This document shows, in pieces, positions 9,263 through 17,230 of a DNA stretch of 64,000 nucleotides. The DNA is from an uncultured Flavobacterium sp. Lineage in GTDB: Bacteria > Bacteroidota > Bacteroidia > Flavobacteriales > Flavobacteriaceae. A program made the translations under genes and the position numbers. The stretch is from assembly GCF_951805225.1 (NCBI RefSeq), contig NZ_OX638201.1:930001-994000 (forward strand). Reading direction: 5' to 3'. The notes beneath the pieces were generated by a model. That model worked only from the letters and a program-made list of their open reading frames with translations, made no database searches and was not told where the DNA came from. Every line of letters starts with the position of its first letter. Within the stretch, counting starts at the first letter, position 1.

Positions 9263-10228
9263 TTATCTCGTCGTTGCTTTTATAAAATAAGGAGAATCAT
9301 TCCATTTGATTTTTTTATAGGCAAAATTTTGCTGTAAGGATTCCGGAAGGCAATTCCAGATTGCTTCATTCATTTTTTCGAGAAGTAATTTTTTCGAAAA
9401 AGTATCAGAAACTACAAGACTGATTTCGCGAACGGGTTTCGGTTCTTTAAAATGCTTAAAAAGTCCCGTTTCGACTTCATTAATCATCGAAAGTTCCGGT
9501 ATTATAGCAAATCCTAATTGTGCTCTTACCAGATTTTTTAAGGTTTCAATTGAACTAATATCATAACTGAATTGTTCTTTTATTTTCCCCGGATTTTTAA
9601 TGTCGCAAATATCCAGAAGTTGTGCATTATAGCAATATTCATTTTGGAGTAAAAGTAATTCGGCTCTGTCTGACGGCTGCAATTCATAATGAGATTCTGC
9701 TGCCATTGGATGTACAGTATTTAAATAAGCAACAAAAGGTTCTTTGAAAACCGGATGTTCTATTAAATGCGGATTTCCTGTTGGAGTTGCCATAATTGCG
9801 ACATCAAGTGCTCCGGTCATAACATCATTCATAAGCTGACCTGTATTGGCTTCTTTTATAATGAATTGCATTTTGGGAGTTGCCTTTTTCATTGCCTTAA
9901 TAAAAAGCGGAATCAAATAAGGCGATAATGTCGAAATAATACCGATTTTGACTTCTCCTTCAAGTTTATTCTTTTCATTGACCACAAAATCCCTGATTTC
10001 ATCAGCTTCACGAAGGATTTTTTTGGCACGGTTTATAATCTCAATTCCAAGTAAAGTAGGAGTTAAGGGCACTTTATTTCGATCAAAAATTTTGATTCCA
10101 ATTTCTTCTTCCAGATTTTTCAATTGAATCGTTAGTCCGGGTTGTGTTACCATACAAACTTCTGCAGCTCGTGCAAAATGGCGTTCTTCGTCTAATGCTA
10201 CAATATATTTTAACTGCTGAATGGTCAT
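9263..10228 (-). CDS. oxyR: LysR-type peroxide sensor OxyR
   Basis: A 321-residue LysR regulator. The N-terminal winged helix-turn-helix spans residues about 1-60 (QLKYIVALDEERHFARAAEVC, TQPGLTIQLKNLEEEIG) and the effector domain residues about 90-295. Cys199 and Cys208 (EYCYNAQLLDIC) occupy exactly the numbering and spacing of the redox-switch cysteines of E. coli OxyR, so peroxide sensing by disulfide formation is well supported. Expected targets are peroxide-defence genes; the nearby osmC and Dyp peroxidase genes are candidates, without direct evidence. The start is standard for the family. A near-consensus -7 element (TATCTTTA) lies about 18 bp upstream. Confidence 0.9.
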   Translation of the reverse strand: MTIQQLKYIVALDEERHFARAAEVCMVTQPGLTIQLKNLEEEIGIKIFDRNKVPLTPTLLGIEIINRAKKILREADEIRDFVVNEKNKLEGEVKIGIISTLSPYLIPLFIKAMKKATPKMQFIIKEANTGQLMNDVMTGALDVAIMATPTGNPHLIEHPVFKEPFVAYLNTVHPMAAESHYELQPSDRAELLLLQNEYCYNAQLLDICDIKNPGKIKEQFSYDISSIETLKNLVRAQLGFAIIPELSMINEVETGLFKHFKEPKPVREISLVVSDTFSKKLLLEKMNEAIWNCLPESLQQNFAYKKIKWNDSPYFIKATTR

Positions 10229-10277
10229 CTTTATTAAATTTTTATATAAAGATAGAAAAATATTACTTTAAGTTATA

Positions 10278-11744
10278 TTATTTACTATTTTTCAATGCAT
10301 CTAAAAGTACTATCATATCAACAATGGCGTAAGTCGAAGAATAATCGGATACCGCATAAGGCAAAATCAAACTATTATTGTGAATAATTGCGCCACATGA
10401 ATACACAACATTTGGTACATAACCTTCACGTTCGTCTTCTAATGGCGAAAGTAATGGCTCTTTAAGTCTTCCAATTTCTTTCGTTGGATCATCAAGATCA
10501 AATAACGAAGCGCCTATGCAATAACGTCTCATTGTACCAACGCCGTGCGTAATTACAAGCCAGCCTTCTTCGGTCCAAAGTGGAGATCCACAATTTCCGA
10601 TTTGTGTAAATTCCCAAGTATAACGCGGTTCTTGGAGCAAAACAGGATTATTCCATTGTGTAACTCGATCAGAATACATGATGTAATTATTTACGCCATC
10701 GATTCTGGCGAGCATAGCAAATTTGCCTTTTATTTTCTTTGGAAATAACGCTAAGTTTTTATTTTGGGCACCGATACCATGCAAAGGCATTACTCTAAAA
10801 GTGTAGAAATCTTCGGTTGAGATAAGTTTAGGTAATATCGCATGACCGTTGTAAGCCGTATAAGTTGCCATAACTCGGGTAGAACCATCATCATCAGTAA
10901 AACGGACAAAACGGGCATCTTCGATACCGCGGCTTTCAGATTCAGAGATTGGAAATATAACACGTTCCGTAATATCAGAATCGTGCTTGAATTCTAAATC
11001 GTAGAATGATTTCGCCAGCCACATTATTTCGTTTAGAGCGATTCTTCTTTCTTCGCGAATCGAAGGATCACTTAAAGCTGTAGTAACCAGATTTTTCAAT
11101 ACAGCATACTCAAAATCATTTGGTAATTCCTGCATAATCTGCGTGATGTATTTGTCCTGCGTGTGCATTTCGGACAATTTCGATAAGAATCGTTCTTTAT
11201 TGAAAGTTGATTTATGATTAATCTCGGCTTTATCAATATTATGACCAATTTTCATAACCTGCAGATTATTGTTTCTATCGAGAATTCCTCGTCTAAAAAC
11301 AATTGATGAAATATGACCTTCACCCGTGGCTCTAAAAGAAATAATAACACGTTTTTCGCCTTCTTCAAGTCCTGACTGATCAAAATCTTCGACAATAGAC
11401 GGATTAAAAATGGCAGCAGATTCTATCGCATATTCCATTGTGCAATAAGAACCTATAAGCATTTTTCTGTCCAGAGACATTGCTTCATAATCAATTTGTA
11501 AAGCTTCTATTAAAGGTCTTATTCGTTCGCAATGTTTAAAAAATATAGCCGAAATATTTCGATGACGTCTGGCAAACTCGCGAAGTGTTTGTTCTAAGGT
11601 TTCTAGAACTTGTTTTTCATCGAGCATCATTATGCGCAGGACCATTTGTTGGGTTCGTTCATCACCATTCATAAAATATCGGGCAACAACTCTTTTAGAA
11701 TCTGGGCAAAATAATATATTTTTTCGGATGACTGGTACTCGCAT
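10278..11744 (-). CDS. GH130-family glycoside phosphorylase/hydrolase
   Basis: A 488-residue cytoplasmic enzyme of glycoside hydrolase family 130, whose members phosphorolyse or hydrolyse beta-mannosides (for example 1,4-beta-mannosyl-glucose). The five-bladed propeller occupies the C-terminal two-thirds, with the family motifs GIEDARFVRF (res about 273-282), KNLALFPKKIKGKFAMLARIDG and GYVPNVVYSCG. The first 150 residues are a helical extension seen in the longer GH130 subgroup. No signal peptide is present. It stands without the mannanase or glycosyltransferase genes that usually accompany GH130, so the substrate remains open. It ends 50 bp upstream of oxyR on the same strand. Confidence 0.85.
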   Translation of the reverse strand: MRVPVIRKNILFCPDSKRVVARYFMNGDERTQQMVLRIMMLDEKQVLETLEQTLREFARRHRNISAIFFKHCERIRPLIEALQIDYEAMSLDRKMLIGSYCTMEYAIESAAIFNPSIVEDFDQSGLEEGEKRVIISFRATGEGHISSIVFRRGILDRNNNLQVMKIGHNIDKAEINHKSTFNKERFLSKLSEMHTQDKYITQIMQELPNDFEYAVLKNLVTTALSDPSIREERRIALNEIMWLAKSFYDLEFKHDSDITERVIFPISESESRGIEDARFVRFTDDDGSTRVMATYTAYNGHAILPKLISTEDFYTFRVMPLHGIGAQNKNLALFPKKIKGKFAMLARIDGVNNYIMYSDRVTQWNNPVLLQEPRYTWEFTQIGNCGSPLWTEEGWLVITHGVGTMRRYCIGASLFDLDDPTKEIGRLKEPLLSPLEDEREGYVPNVVYSCGAIIHNNSLILPYAVSDYSSTYAIVDMIVLLDALKNSK

Positions 11745-12044
11745 AATAAATCTTTTTTTAATGTTAGAAAAATTACTTCAGATATACTACGTACAATTTT
11801 GTTCTGGAAAAAGTGGGGAAATAGAAAGAATTAAAACAAGATTAATACTATATATTGTAGTAATTATATACAAGTTAGTGATTTTGTTAAAGAAAAAAAA
11901 ACTTTATTTTTTTATTCTTTTTCGATTTGTTAATCCCGTAGCTTCGAAATTAATCGATTCTTAGTATACAGAATAGCTCATTTTTGTCTTTTCGACAGAG
12001 GAGAAATCACACTAGTAGCTCGACAAAGATTGGTGATTTTGATT
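11745..12044. repeat. Intergenic region with a partial TCATTTCGACG repeat
   Basis: No gene is visible. From about 11978, TTTTGTCTTTTCGACAGAGG leads into a degenerate copy of one arm of the repeat complete at 41674 and 47287. It runs directly into the palindrome at 12045. Confidence 0.55.
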
Positions 12045-12158
12045 GCGATGGACGGATTAAAATCCATCCCTACAAAATAAATCGTTCCTGCGGAACTTTT
12101 TTAAGAGAACCGAAGGTTTGGAGAATATTGTAGGGATGGATTTTAATCCGTTCATCGC
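12045..12158. repeat. 114-bp palindromic repeat with 31-bp arms
   Basis: The left arm (12045-12075, containing GGATTAAAATCCATCCCTAC) and the right arm (12128-12158) are complementary over 31 bases with one mismatch. Each arm contains the small palindrome GGATTAAAATCC. It lies downstream of the GNAT gene at 12182 and encodes nothing. Confidence 0.85.
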
Positions 12159-12181
12159 AAAGTGAGCACAATAATGTTATA

Positions 12182-12664
12182 TTACTCCTCACTAATCTCG
12201 TAGCGCATTTCGGTCATTATTTTTTTGAAGCCTGCTTTTTCATAAGCACGAATAGCGGCTTCATTATTGGAGTAAACTTCAAGTCGGACTTCGGTGATTC
12301 CTTTTGATAAAATCCATTTCTTAAGATCGTTCAATAATAAATTATTGATGCCTCTTCCTCTAAACTCCGGTTTTACATACATAAAACCAAGATATCCATA
12401 AAGCTCATAATTTTTATAAGGTTTTGCAGATCGAATTTGCGCATATCCGCATCCAATAATTTCATTATTTTCTTCGATTACCAAAAGTTCTGTTTTTTCA
12501 TCTGAGATAAAATCCTGAATATTATAATAGAAAATTTTCCCTTCTTTTAAGGTTGGATCAAAAGGACGTTCTGCTTCAACGAGAGATTGCAGAAATTCAT
12601 TAAGTTTCGGCAAATCTGTGTTTGTAGCAGGTCTTGTAATTATGTTTTTATTATCTATATCCAT
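12182..12664 (-). CDS. GNAT-family N-acetyltransferase
   Basis: A 160-residue acetyl-CoA-dependent N-acetyltransferase. The GNAT fold is complete: strand beta4 MYVKPEFRGRGINNLLL (res about 93-109) carries the acetyl-CoA pyrophosphate loop R-G-R-G-I, and the C-terminal EVYSNNEAAIRAYEKAGFKKI is the usual motif B. The acceptor is unknown. The length is standard. It precedes the DNA glycosylase genes in map order but is separated from mug by 63 bp, so it could be the last gene of a mug-containing transcript. Confidence 0.88.
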   Translation of the reverse strand: MDIDNKNIITRPATNTDLPKLNEFLQSLVEAERPFDPTLKEGKIFYYNIQDFISDEKTELLVIEENNEIIGCGYAQIRSAKPYKNYELYGYLGFMYVKPEFRGRGINNLLLNDLKKWILSKGITEVRLEVYSNNEAAIRAYEKAGFKKIMTEMRYEISEE

Positions 12665-12727
12665 ATCTCAAATGTATTTAAAATAATTAAAAAGGAAAAT
12701 AAAGCTGTGATGTGATTTGGATTTTTG

Positions 12728-13234
12728 CTAGACTTGATTTGCAATAACCAAATATAATTCGGCATAATGACTAATAAGATCGTCTATGGTAAATCCTCGA
12801 TTCAAACCACTGGGATTTGGTAAAACCCAAACTTTGGAACCACAGAAATCTTCTTCTTGTAAACCCCATAAAATTTGCTTTTTGCCTGAAAAAGCTTTGT
12901 AAGCCGCTTTGCCAAGAAACGCGATATATTGTGGTTGAAATTGATTTATTTTGTTTTTGAAAATTTGGATAGAATCGCTAAACTCCTCTTTAGAAAGTTC
13001 ATCTGCACGAGTTGTTGGTCTTGCGACCGCAGTTGTTAATCCGTATCCTAATTCCAAAATTGCGAAGTCGTTTTCGGGTTCGATTTGTTGTGGCGTAAAA
13101 CCAGCCTGATGTAAAACTTTCCAGAAACGATTGCTTCTTCCGGAAAAATGATGACCGTCTAAAGCGGATTTTAAACCGGGATTAATTCCGCAAAAAAGGA
13201 CTTTAAGATCTTTGTCAATAATATCGGTTAACAT
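12728..13234 (-). CDS. mug: G/U mismatch-specific DNA glycosylase (Mug/TDG)
   Basis: A 168-residue uracil-DNA glycosylase superfamily enzyme that removes uracil or ethenocytosine opposite G. The family motifs are clear: GINPGLKSA (res 16-24, with the Asn18 that activates water) and NPSGLNRG (res 140-147, the loop that penetrates the helix). The length matches E. coli Mug. It lies 24 bp behind the AAG-type glycosylase gene on the same strand, so the two base-excision enzymes are probably co-transcribed. Confidence 0.93.
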   Translation of the reverse strand: MLTDIIDKDLKVLFCGINPGLKSALDGHHFSGRSNRFWKVLHQAGFTPQQIEPENDFAILELGYGLTTAVARPTTRADELSKEEFSDSIQIFKNKINQFQPQYIAFLGKAAYKAFSGKKQILWGLQEEDFCGSKVWVLPNPSGLNRGFTIDDLISHYAELYLVIANQV

Positions 13235-13258
13235 TGGTTATTGTTTGATTTTAATAAT

Positions 13259-13864
13259 TTAAAACTTGTTAGGCTTGCTCACATATTTGTTGTCTTTTAT
13301 ACAAAAACGCCACGGCAAGAGTGCGTCTTCCTGAGCATATGCAACACCTACACGAGGAACAGCCACGATTTGATCATCAGTATATCGAATTCCGTGATCT
13401 TCGATCCAGATTTCTTCTCCGGCTAAATCTTTTCCGTTAAAAGAGCGATCAATTCCTAAAGCTTTGGCAGCAGAACCCGGACCAGATGAAATTGCCGCTT
13501 TAGTAATCGCCATTTTACGTCTTAATTCTATAATATCTTTGCCAATTAAAGGTTCAATTGCCCGAATTAAAACGGCATGTGGTTCTCCTTCAACAGAACT
13601 CACAATATTAAACAGATTATGGATTCCGTAGCAAAGATAGACATACGAAATTCCGCCCTGATTGTATAAAGTTTCCGTTCGATCCGTGCGTCGGCCACCG
13701 TAAGCATGTGAAGCTTTATCCTGAACACCAAAATAAGCTTCGGTTTCTACGATTATGCCCGCAGTTATTTCTCCGTCGATTTGGGTGAAAAGAACCTTAC
13801 CTAAAAGGTCTTTAGCCAGAAAAAGCACATCCTGATTGAGGTAGTAAGAAAATTGTAGTTTCAA
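13259..13864 (-). CDS. 3-methyladenine DNA glycosylase (AAG/MPG type)
   Basis: A 201-residue homologue of the eukaryote-type alkyladenine glycosylase, which excises 3-methyladenine, 7-methylguanine and hypoxanthine. The catalytic Glu lies in VETEAYFG (res 39-46). Other conserved elements are the DKASHAYGGRRTDR loop, the strand GGISYVYLCYGIHNLFNIV and SGPGSAAKALGI. The length is normal for bacterial members. It is the first gene of a pair with mug (24 bp gap). Confidence 0.93.
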   Translation of the reverse strand: MKLQFSYYLNQDVLFLAKDLLGKVLFTQIDGEITAGIIVETEAYFGVQDKASHAYGGRRTDRTETLYNQGGISYVYLCYGIHNLFNIVSSVEGEPHAVLIRAIEPLIGKDIIELRRKMAITKAAISSGPGSAAKALGIDRSFNGKDLAGEEIWIEDHGIRYTDDQIVAVPRVGVAYAQEDALLPWRFCIKDNKYVSKPNKF

Positions 13865-13975
13865 ATGTTTTGTTTTTCAGATCACGAAAGTTAAAAAATA
13901 AATAGCAAAGTAGATAATGTTGTAAAGTGGTCTTTTAAAAAGAGAAATATTAAAAGTAACTTATCGTACTCATTA

Positions 13976-14019
13976 AATAAAAAACATCCCAAAAGAAATT
14001 TTCTTAATGGGATGTTTTT
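13976..14019 (-). terminator. Terminator behind the 513-aa gene
   Basis: AAAACATCCCA (13981-13991) pairs with TGGGATGTTTT (14008-14018). Read on the minus strand, a T-run follows the stem, so it ends transcription of the gene at 14058. Confidence 0.8.
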
Positions 14020-14057
14020 GTAATTTATAAATATCTGAAATCGATTATATGCGTATT

Positions 14058-15599
14058 TTAGTTTTCGCAGAAATCACCAATTTGCTGTAAATGTTTCTCT
14101 GTTTGGTATTTATTAAAGTTATCCCATTTAGGCGGCGAACTTGTTTTTTGTCCGTACATAGCATCCAGACAAACGTTGTTGTCTTTGTATTTATCATGTA
14201 AAACAGCAAGAATTTTAAAGAAAAATTCGTCTAATAAAACGATTGCTTCAAATTCAGATTTTAGAGTGTCATAATTAGAATCTGAAGGATTTAGTATTTG
14301 TAATAAATCTAAAACTTCTTTCTTTTCTTCGTCATTAATTTCAGTCGAATAACCCATTTTTAAGGTTTTAAAAACTAAATTATTCCAGGCTTTACTATCA
14401 TGTGCCCATTGAACATCAGGCAGATTTAAGGAATGCTCACAAATCAAAATAATAGAAAAAAGAACATCATTTAAATATTCCGCAGGAAACTCATCAAAAC
14501 TTCTGAATTCGAATCCACTTTGGTACATTTTTTCCTGATTAAAATCCAAACCAACTTCAGACAGCATTTCATATTCCATATCAGCTTCAATCTGATCGCG
14601 CCACCAAATGTTTTCTTCTTTTTCGAATTTTAGTAATTTTCTAAAATCATCAACTTTATAAGTTAGAATTTTACCTTTTGGCATTGCTTTATTATAAGTT
14701 CCAACGCCAATGTAACGTGACATCGCGTTTCTCATCGAACCCAAAGTAAATTTTTTGTCCAGACTATATTTATTACTTATAACTCCCATAATATCAGGAC
14801 TTCCAAGCGTTGCAATAAAGAAAGGTTCAAACCATTGCAGTAAATAAATTGCGTTACCATGCGTTTTATTAAACTCATTATAATCAACAATTCGGCTATC
14901 TTCTGTCAATGACGGCAATGTAATATGAAAATGGTACGTTCCGTTGTTGAACAAAACAAGATTTTCCTGATTTGTCATGAACATGTTAAGACCATTGTTG
15001 TAATCCGGAAAGCTTAATTTTCCATCTAAAACAGCAGATTCATTGATTTTATCAAGAAATAGTTTTTTGGTAGCTTTTAATTCTTTGCAAGAATCAGCTA
15101 TTGTTCTATTTTCAAAATATTTAGTTACAAATTCGATCGAATCACCATCAAAATGTACAGAACCCATAGTTTTGTTTCTTTGGGTAATCATACTTTGAAT
15201 GTTATAAGGCTGATCTTCAAGAAAAACTTCCATGATAGATTGACCTAGATAATCAGGATTTTCGATTGGTTTTGCAATCACTTCACCAGTTTCAGTGTCT
15301 ATTAATGGTTTTATTGGCGATAATGTTTTATGCTGAAAATTAATATCCAGTTTTTCAAGCGAATGACTGTTCATCATTCTGCTTACTGTGTAATTTTCGT
15401 TTATGTCAAAAGCTTTTTTCAAAACAGGAGTTAAACTCTCTGGTTTGTAGCATTTTCTGTAGTCGATACTATATTTCTCAAAGCCAATTTTTTCTTGTAT
15501 AAATTCACCAGAGACAATTAGGGATTCTTCAAATTGCATGTAGGTTTCGTTTTCTAATCCTATTCCCCAATAATATTTTTGTGTCTGATTGTCTTTCAT
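14058..15599 (-). CDS. Putative COOH-NH2 ligase (glutamate-cysteine-ligase-like fold)
   Basis: A 513-residue soluble protein without signal peptide or membrane segment, not assigned to a family with confidence. Several segments resemble the glutamine-synthetase-fold COOH-NH2 ligases. The start, YWGIGLENETYMQFE, has an E-x-E pair where the metal-binding glutamates lie. DGDSIEFVTKYFENRT (res about 151-166) recalls the conserved strand. NGTYHFHITLPSL carries an H-x-H, and QWFEPFFIATLGSPDIMG recalls the GCS motif before the active-site end. I recall similar layouts in proteins of giant viruses and scattered bacteria, but cannot check this. If correct, it would join a carboxylate to an amine at ATP cost. 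The upstream neighbour on the same strand encodes a CHAP-like amidase (442 bp away). Confidence 0.5.
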   Translation of the reverse strand: MKDNQTQKYYWGIGLENETYMQFEESLIVSGEFIQEKIGFEKYSIDYRKCYKPESLTPVLKKAFDINENYTVSRMMNSHSLEKLDINFQHKTLSPIKPLIDTETGEVIAKPIENPDYLGQSIMEVFLEDQPYNIQSMITQRNKTMGSVHFDGDSIEFVTKYFENRTIADSCKELKATKKLFLDKINESAVLDGKLSFPDYNNGLNMFMTNQENLVLFNNGTYHFHITLPSLTEDSRIVDYNEFNKTHGNAIYLLQWFEPFFIATLGSPDIMGVISNKYSLDKKFTLGSMRNAMSRYIGVGTYNKAMPKGKILTYKVDDFRKLLKFEKEENIWWRDQIEADMEYEMLSEVGLDFNQEKMYQSGFEFRSFDEFPAEYLNDVLFSIILICEHSLNLPDVQWAHDSKAWNNLVFKTLKMGYSTEINDEEKKEVLDLLQILNPSDSNYDTLKSEFEAIVLLDEFFFKILAVLHDKYKDNNVCLDAMYGQKTSSPPKWDNFNKYQTEKHLQQIGDFCEN

Positions 15600-16041
15600 T
15601 TATACTAATTGTCTTTTTATAGTTAATTTAATTGTTTAAAATCACTGCTTTTTATTCGGAAAAATAAAACTAATCTACTAACAATCAGAGGCAAGAAATC
15701 TTTTAACGGATAAAGCATAATTGGTTGCATCCATTAAAAAAGTCTTGATTTACTTTTAAAATTGTATGAATTTATATTAGTTTTTAGAAATTTTCACTTG
15801 TATCGACTGAATCATTGATAAAATCAATATAATTTTATAAGTAGGTTATAAAATTAGTATTGATGTTAATTGCTTTTATATCAATAATTTAAGAAGATGA
15901 ATAGCCGAATGACAACTTTTACTATTCCTGTTTTTTCCAAGTTGCAAAAGTAGTTTTTTATTATGTGATTTACAAATAGTTAACACATTGAAAATCAATA
16001 AAGTTTTTAGAGGTTTAAACAATTAAGGCAATTGTTTTTAT
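15600..16041. other. 442-bp intergenic region, nothing recognised
   Basis: AT-rich DNA between two same-strand genes. No plausible small gene, clear promoter element or long inverted repeat was seen. Confidence 0.45.
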
Positions 16042-16779
16042 TTATTCATGGTAATATAAGACATAAGAGGAATATAGCTCGTCATTCCACCAGTCTTCTC
16101 TAACTTCTGCAAAGTAATTATAATTTAGTTTTCCGGCTTGTGATTGTAGCGGATATACTACTTCGCCATTTTCTCGATATGCTTTATGCAAATCTGTTTC
16201 GGGAACAACGGGAACAATATGACCAGAAAGTCCTTTTTCTTTTCTTTTGGCACAAATAATTCCAATTCCGCCATTAGCGTTTACCTTATTTTGAAGTTCA
16301 TCAACGGTAAATATTCTTTGCCAGCCAAAACTAACTCCCCATTGCAAAAACCAATCGTGTATAGCGCTGGAATAAATACGATCGACAGTTTGCTCAAAAA
16401 CGGGTTCAACTTCTTGACCTTGTAAAACTTTTTCAAGAGATTCATCTGTCCACCAAACCGTTGGAAGATACACTTTCGAAAAATAACAATAATCGTAAGA
16501 GTAAACATTGCAATACGTATCTTCTACAGTTCTTTGATATCTAATATTGGTTTCAACATCAAGTTTTTCAATCAGTTTGGCAATGCTTTCTTTTTTAGTC
16601 GCAACATTTGTTAAATCTCTAAACGGAATAGTAGAATCCATAAGAGGTTTTTCTTTCATTTCCATAGAATCTAAGCGAGATTCAGGATCTGGTAATAAAT
16701 CGACTTTCTTTATTTTATCGTTGGGTATTGTATTATCCTCTAAAGTTGATGACACTACTGATACGTTATATTTTTCCAT
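16042..16779 (-). CDS. CHAP/NlpC-like cysteine amidase
   Basis: A 245-residue protein whose C-terminal two-thirds resemble papain-fold peptidoglycan amidases. The candidate nucleophile is Cys90 in TYCNVYSYDYC, the C-N-[VF]-[FY]-x-x-D pattern of CHAP-like enzymes. His187 lies in SGHIVPVVPE, and LQSQAGKLNYNYF (res 211-223) matches the usual third-residue block. The first 75 residues are polar and look disordered, with no signal peptide. A secreted wall hydrolase would normally have one, so delivery through a contractile or other specialised system, or an internal role, should be considered. The gene precedes the ligase-like gene on the same strand; the pairing is suggestive only. Confidence 0.6.
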   Translation of the reverse strand: MEKYNVSVVSSTLEDNTIPNDKIKKVDLLPDPESRLDSMEMKEKPLMDSTIPFRDLTNVATKKESIAKLIEKLDVETNIRYQRTVEDTYCNVYSYDYCYFSKVYLPTVWWTDESLEKVLQGQEVEPVFEQTVDRIYSSAIHDWFLQWGVSFGWQRIFTVDELQNKVNANGGIGIICAKRKEKGLSGHIVPVVPETDLHKAYRENGEVVYPLQSQAGKLNYNYFAEVREDWWNDELYSSYVLYYHE

Positions 16780-16954
16780 TCTGACTTCTTAAAATTAATT
16801 GGTTTAACGGTGCGATAATTCATTATTTGTGACACGTTATTCTATTAACCAAAACGTAAATATATTTTAATCTTTTTAAAGAGCTGTATAAAAAGGCAAA
16901 TTTTAGAAAACTTTTACAATTAATAGCGTTGGTTTAGGAGTTTCAAAACTGCTA

Positions 16955-17000
16955 AAAACTACTTTTATTAAGTGATTAAACACTTAATAAAAGTAGTTTT
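16955..17000 (-). terminator. 20-bp perfect hairpin, probable terminator
   Basis: AAAACTACTTTTATTAAGTG (16955-16974) and its exact complement (16981-17000) flank a six-base loop. Downstream on the minus strand it ends in TTTTT, so it can terminate the transglycosylase transcript read through the repeat at 17031. Confidence 0.65.
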
Positions 17001-17030
17001 AATACTAATCAAGAGTTGAAAGTCTATAAT

Positions 17031-17188
17031 TTGTGCCGCTAGGCACTAAATATTGGTAGAAAATATGAATTGGAATAAATTTAGCGTGCCGTAGGTACGC
17101 AATAGTTATCATTTTGTTGCGTACCTACGGCACGCCAACGTATTTTGAATATACAATGACTACCAATATTTAGTGCCTAACGGCACAT
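17031..17188. repeat. Composite palindromic repeat, GTGCC/GGTAGAAA family, copy 2
   Basis: The outer arms GTGCCGCTAGGCACTAAATA (17033) with TTGGTAGAAA, and TACCAATATTTAGTGCC (17161), mirror each other. The core CGTGCCGTAGGTACGCAA (17085-17102) and its complement (17117-17134) is a perfect 18-bp inverted repeat with the same sequence as copy 1 at 9046. It has one outer arm pair where copy 1 has two. Confidence 0.85.
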
Positions 17189-17230
17189 TTTAACCTTGGG
17201 TTTATTTCTAATAAAAACCTCTATCTGATA

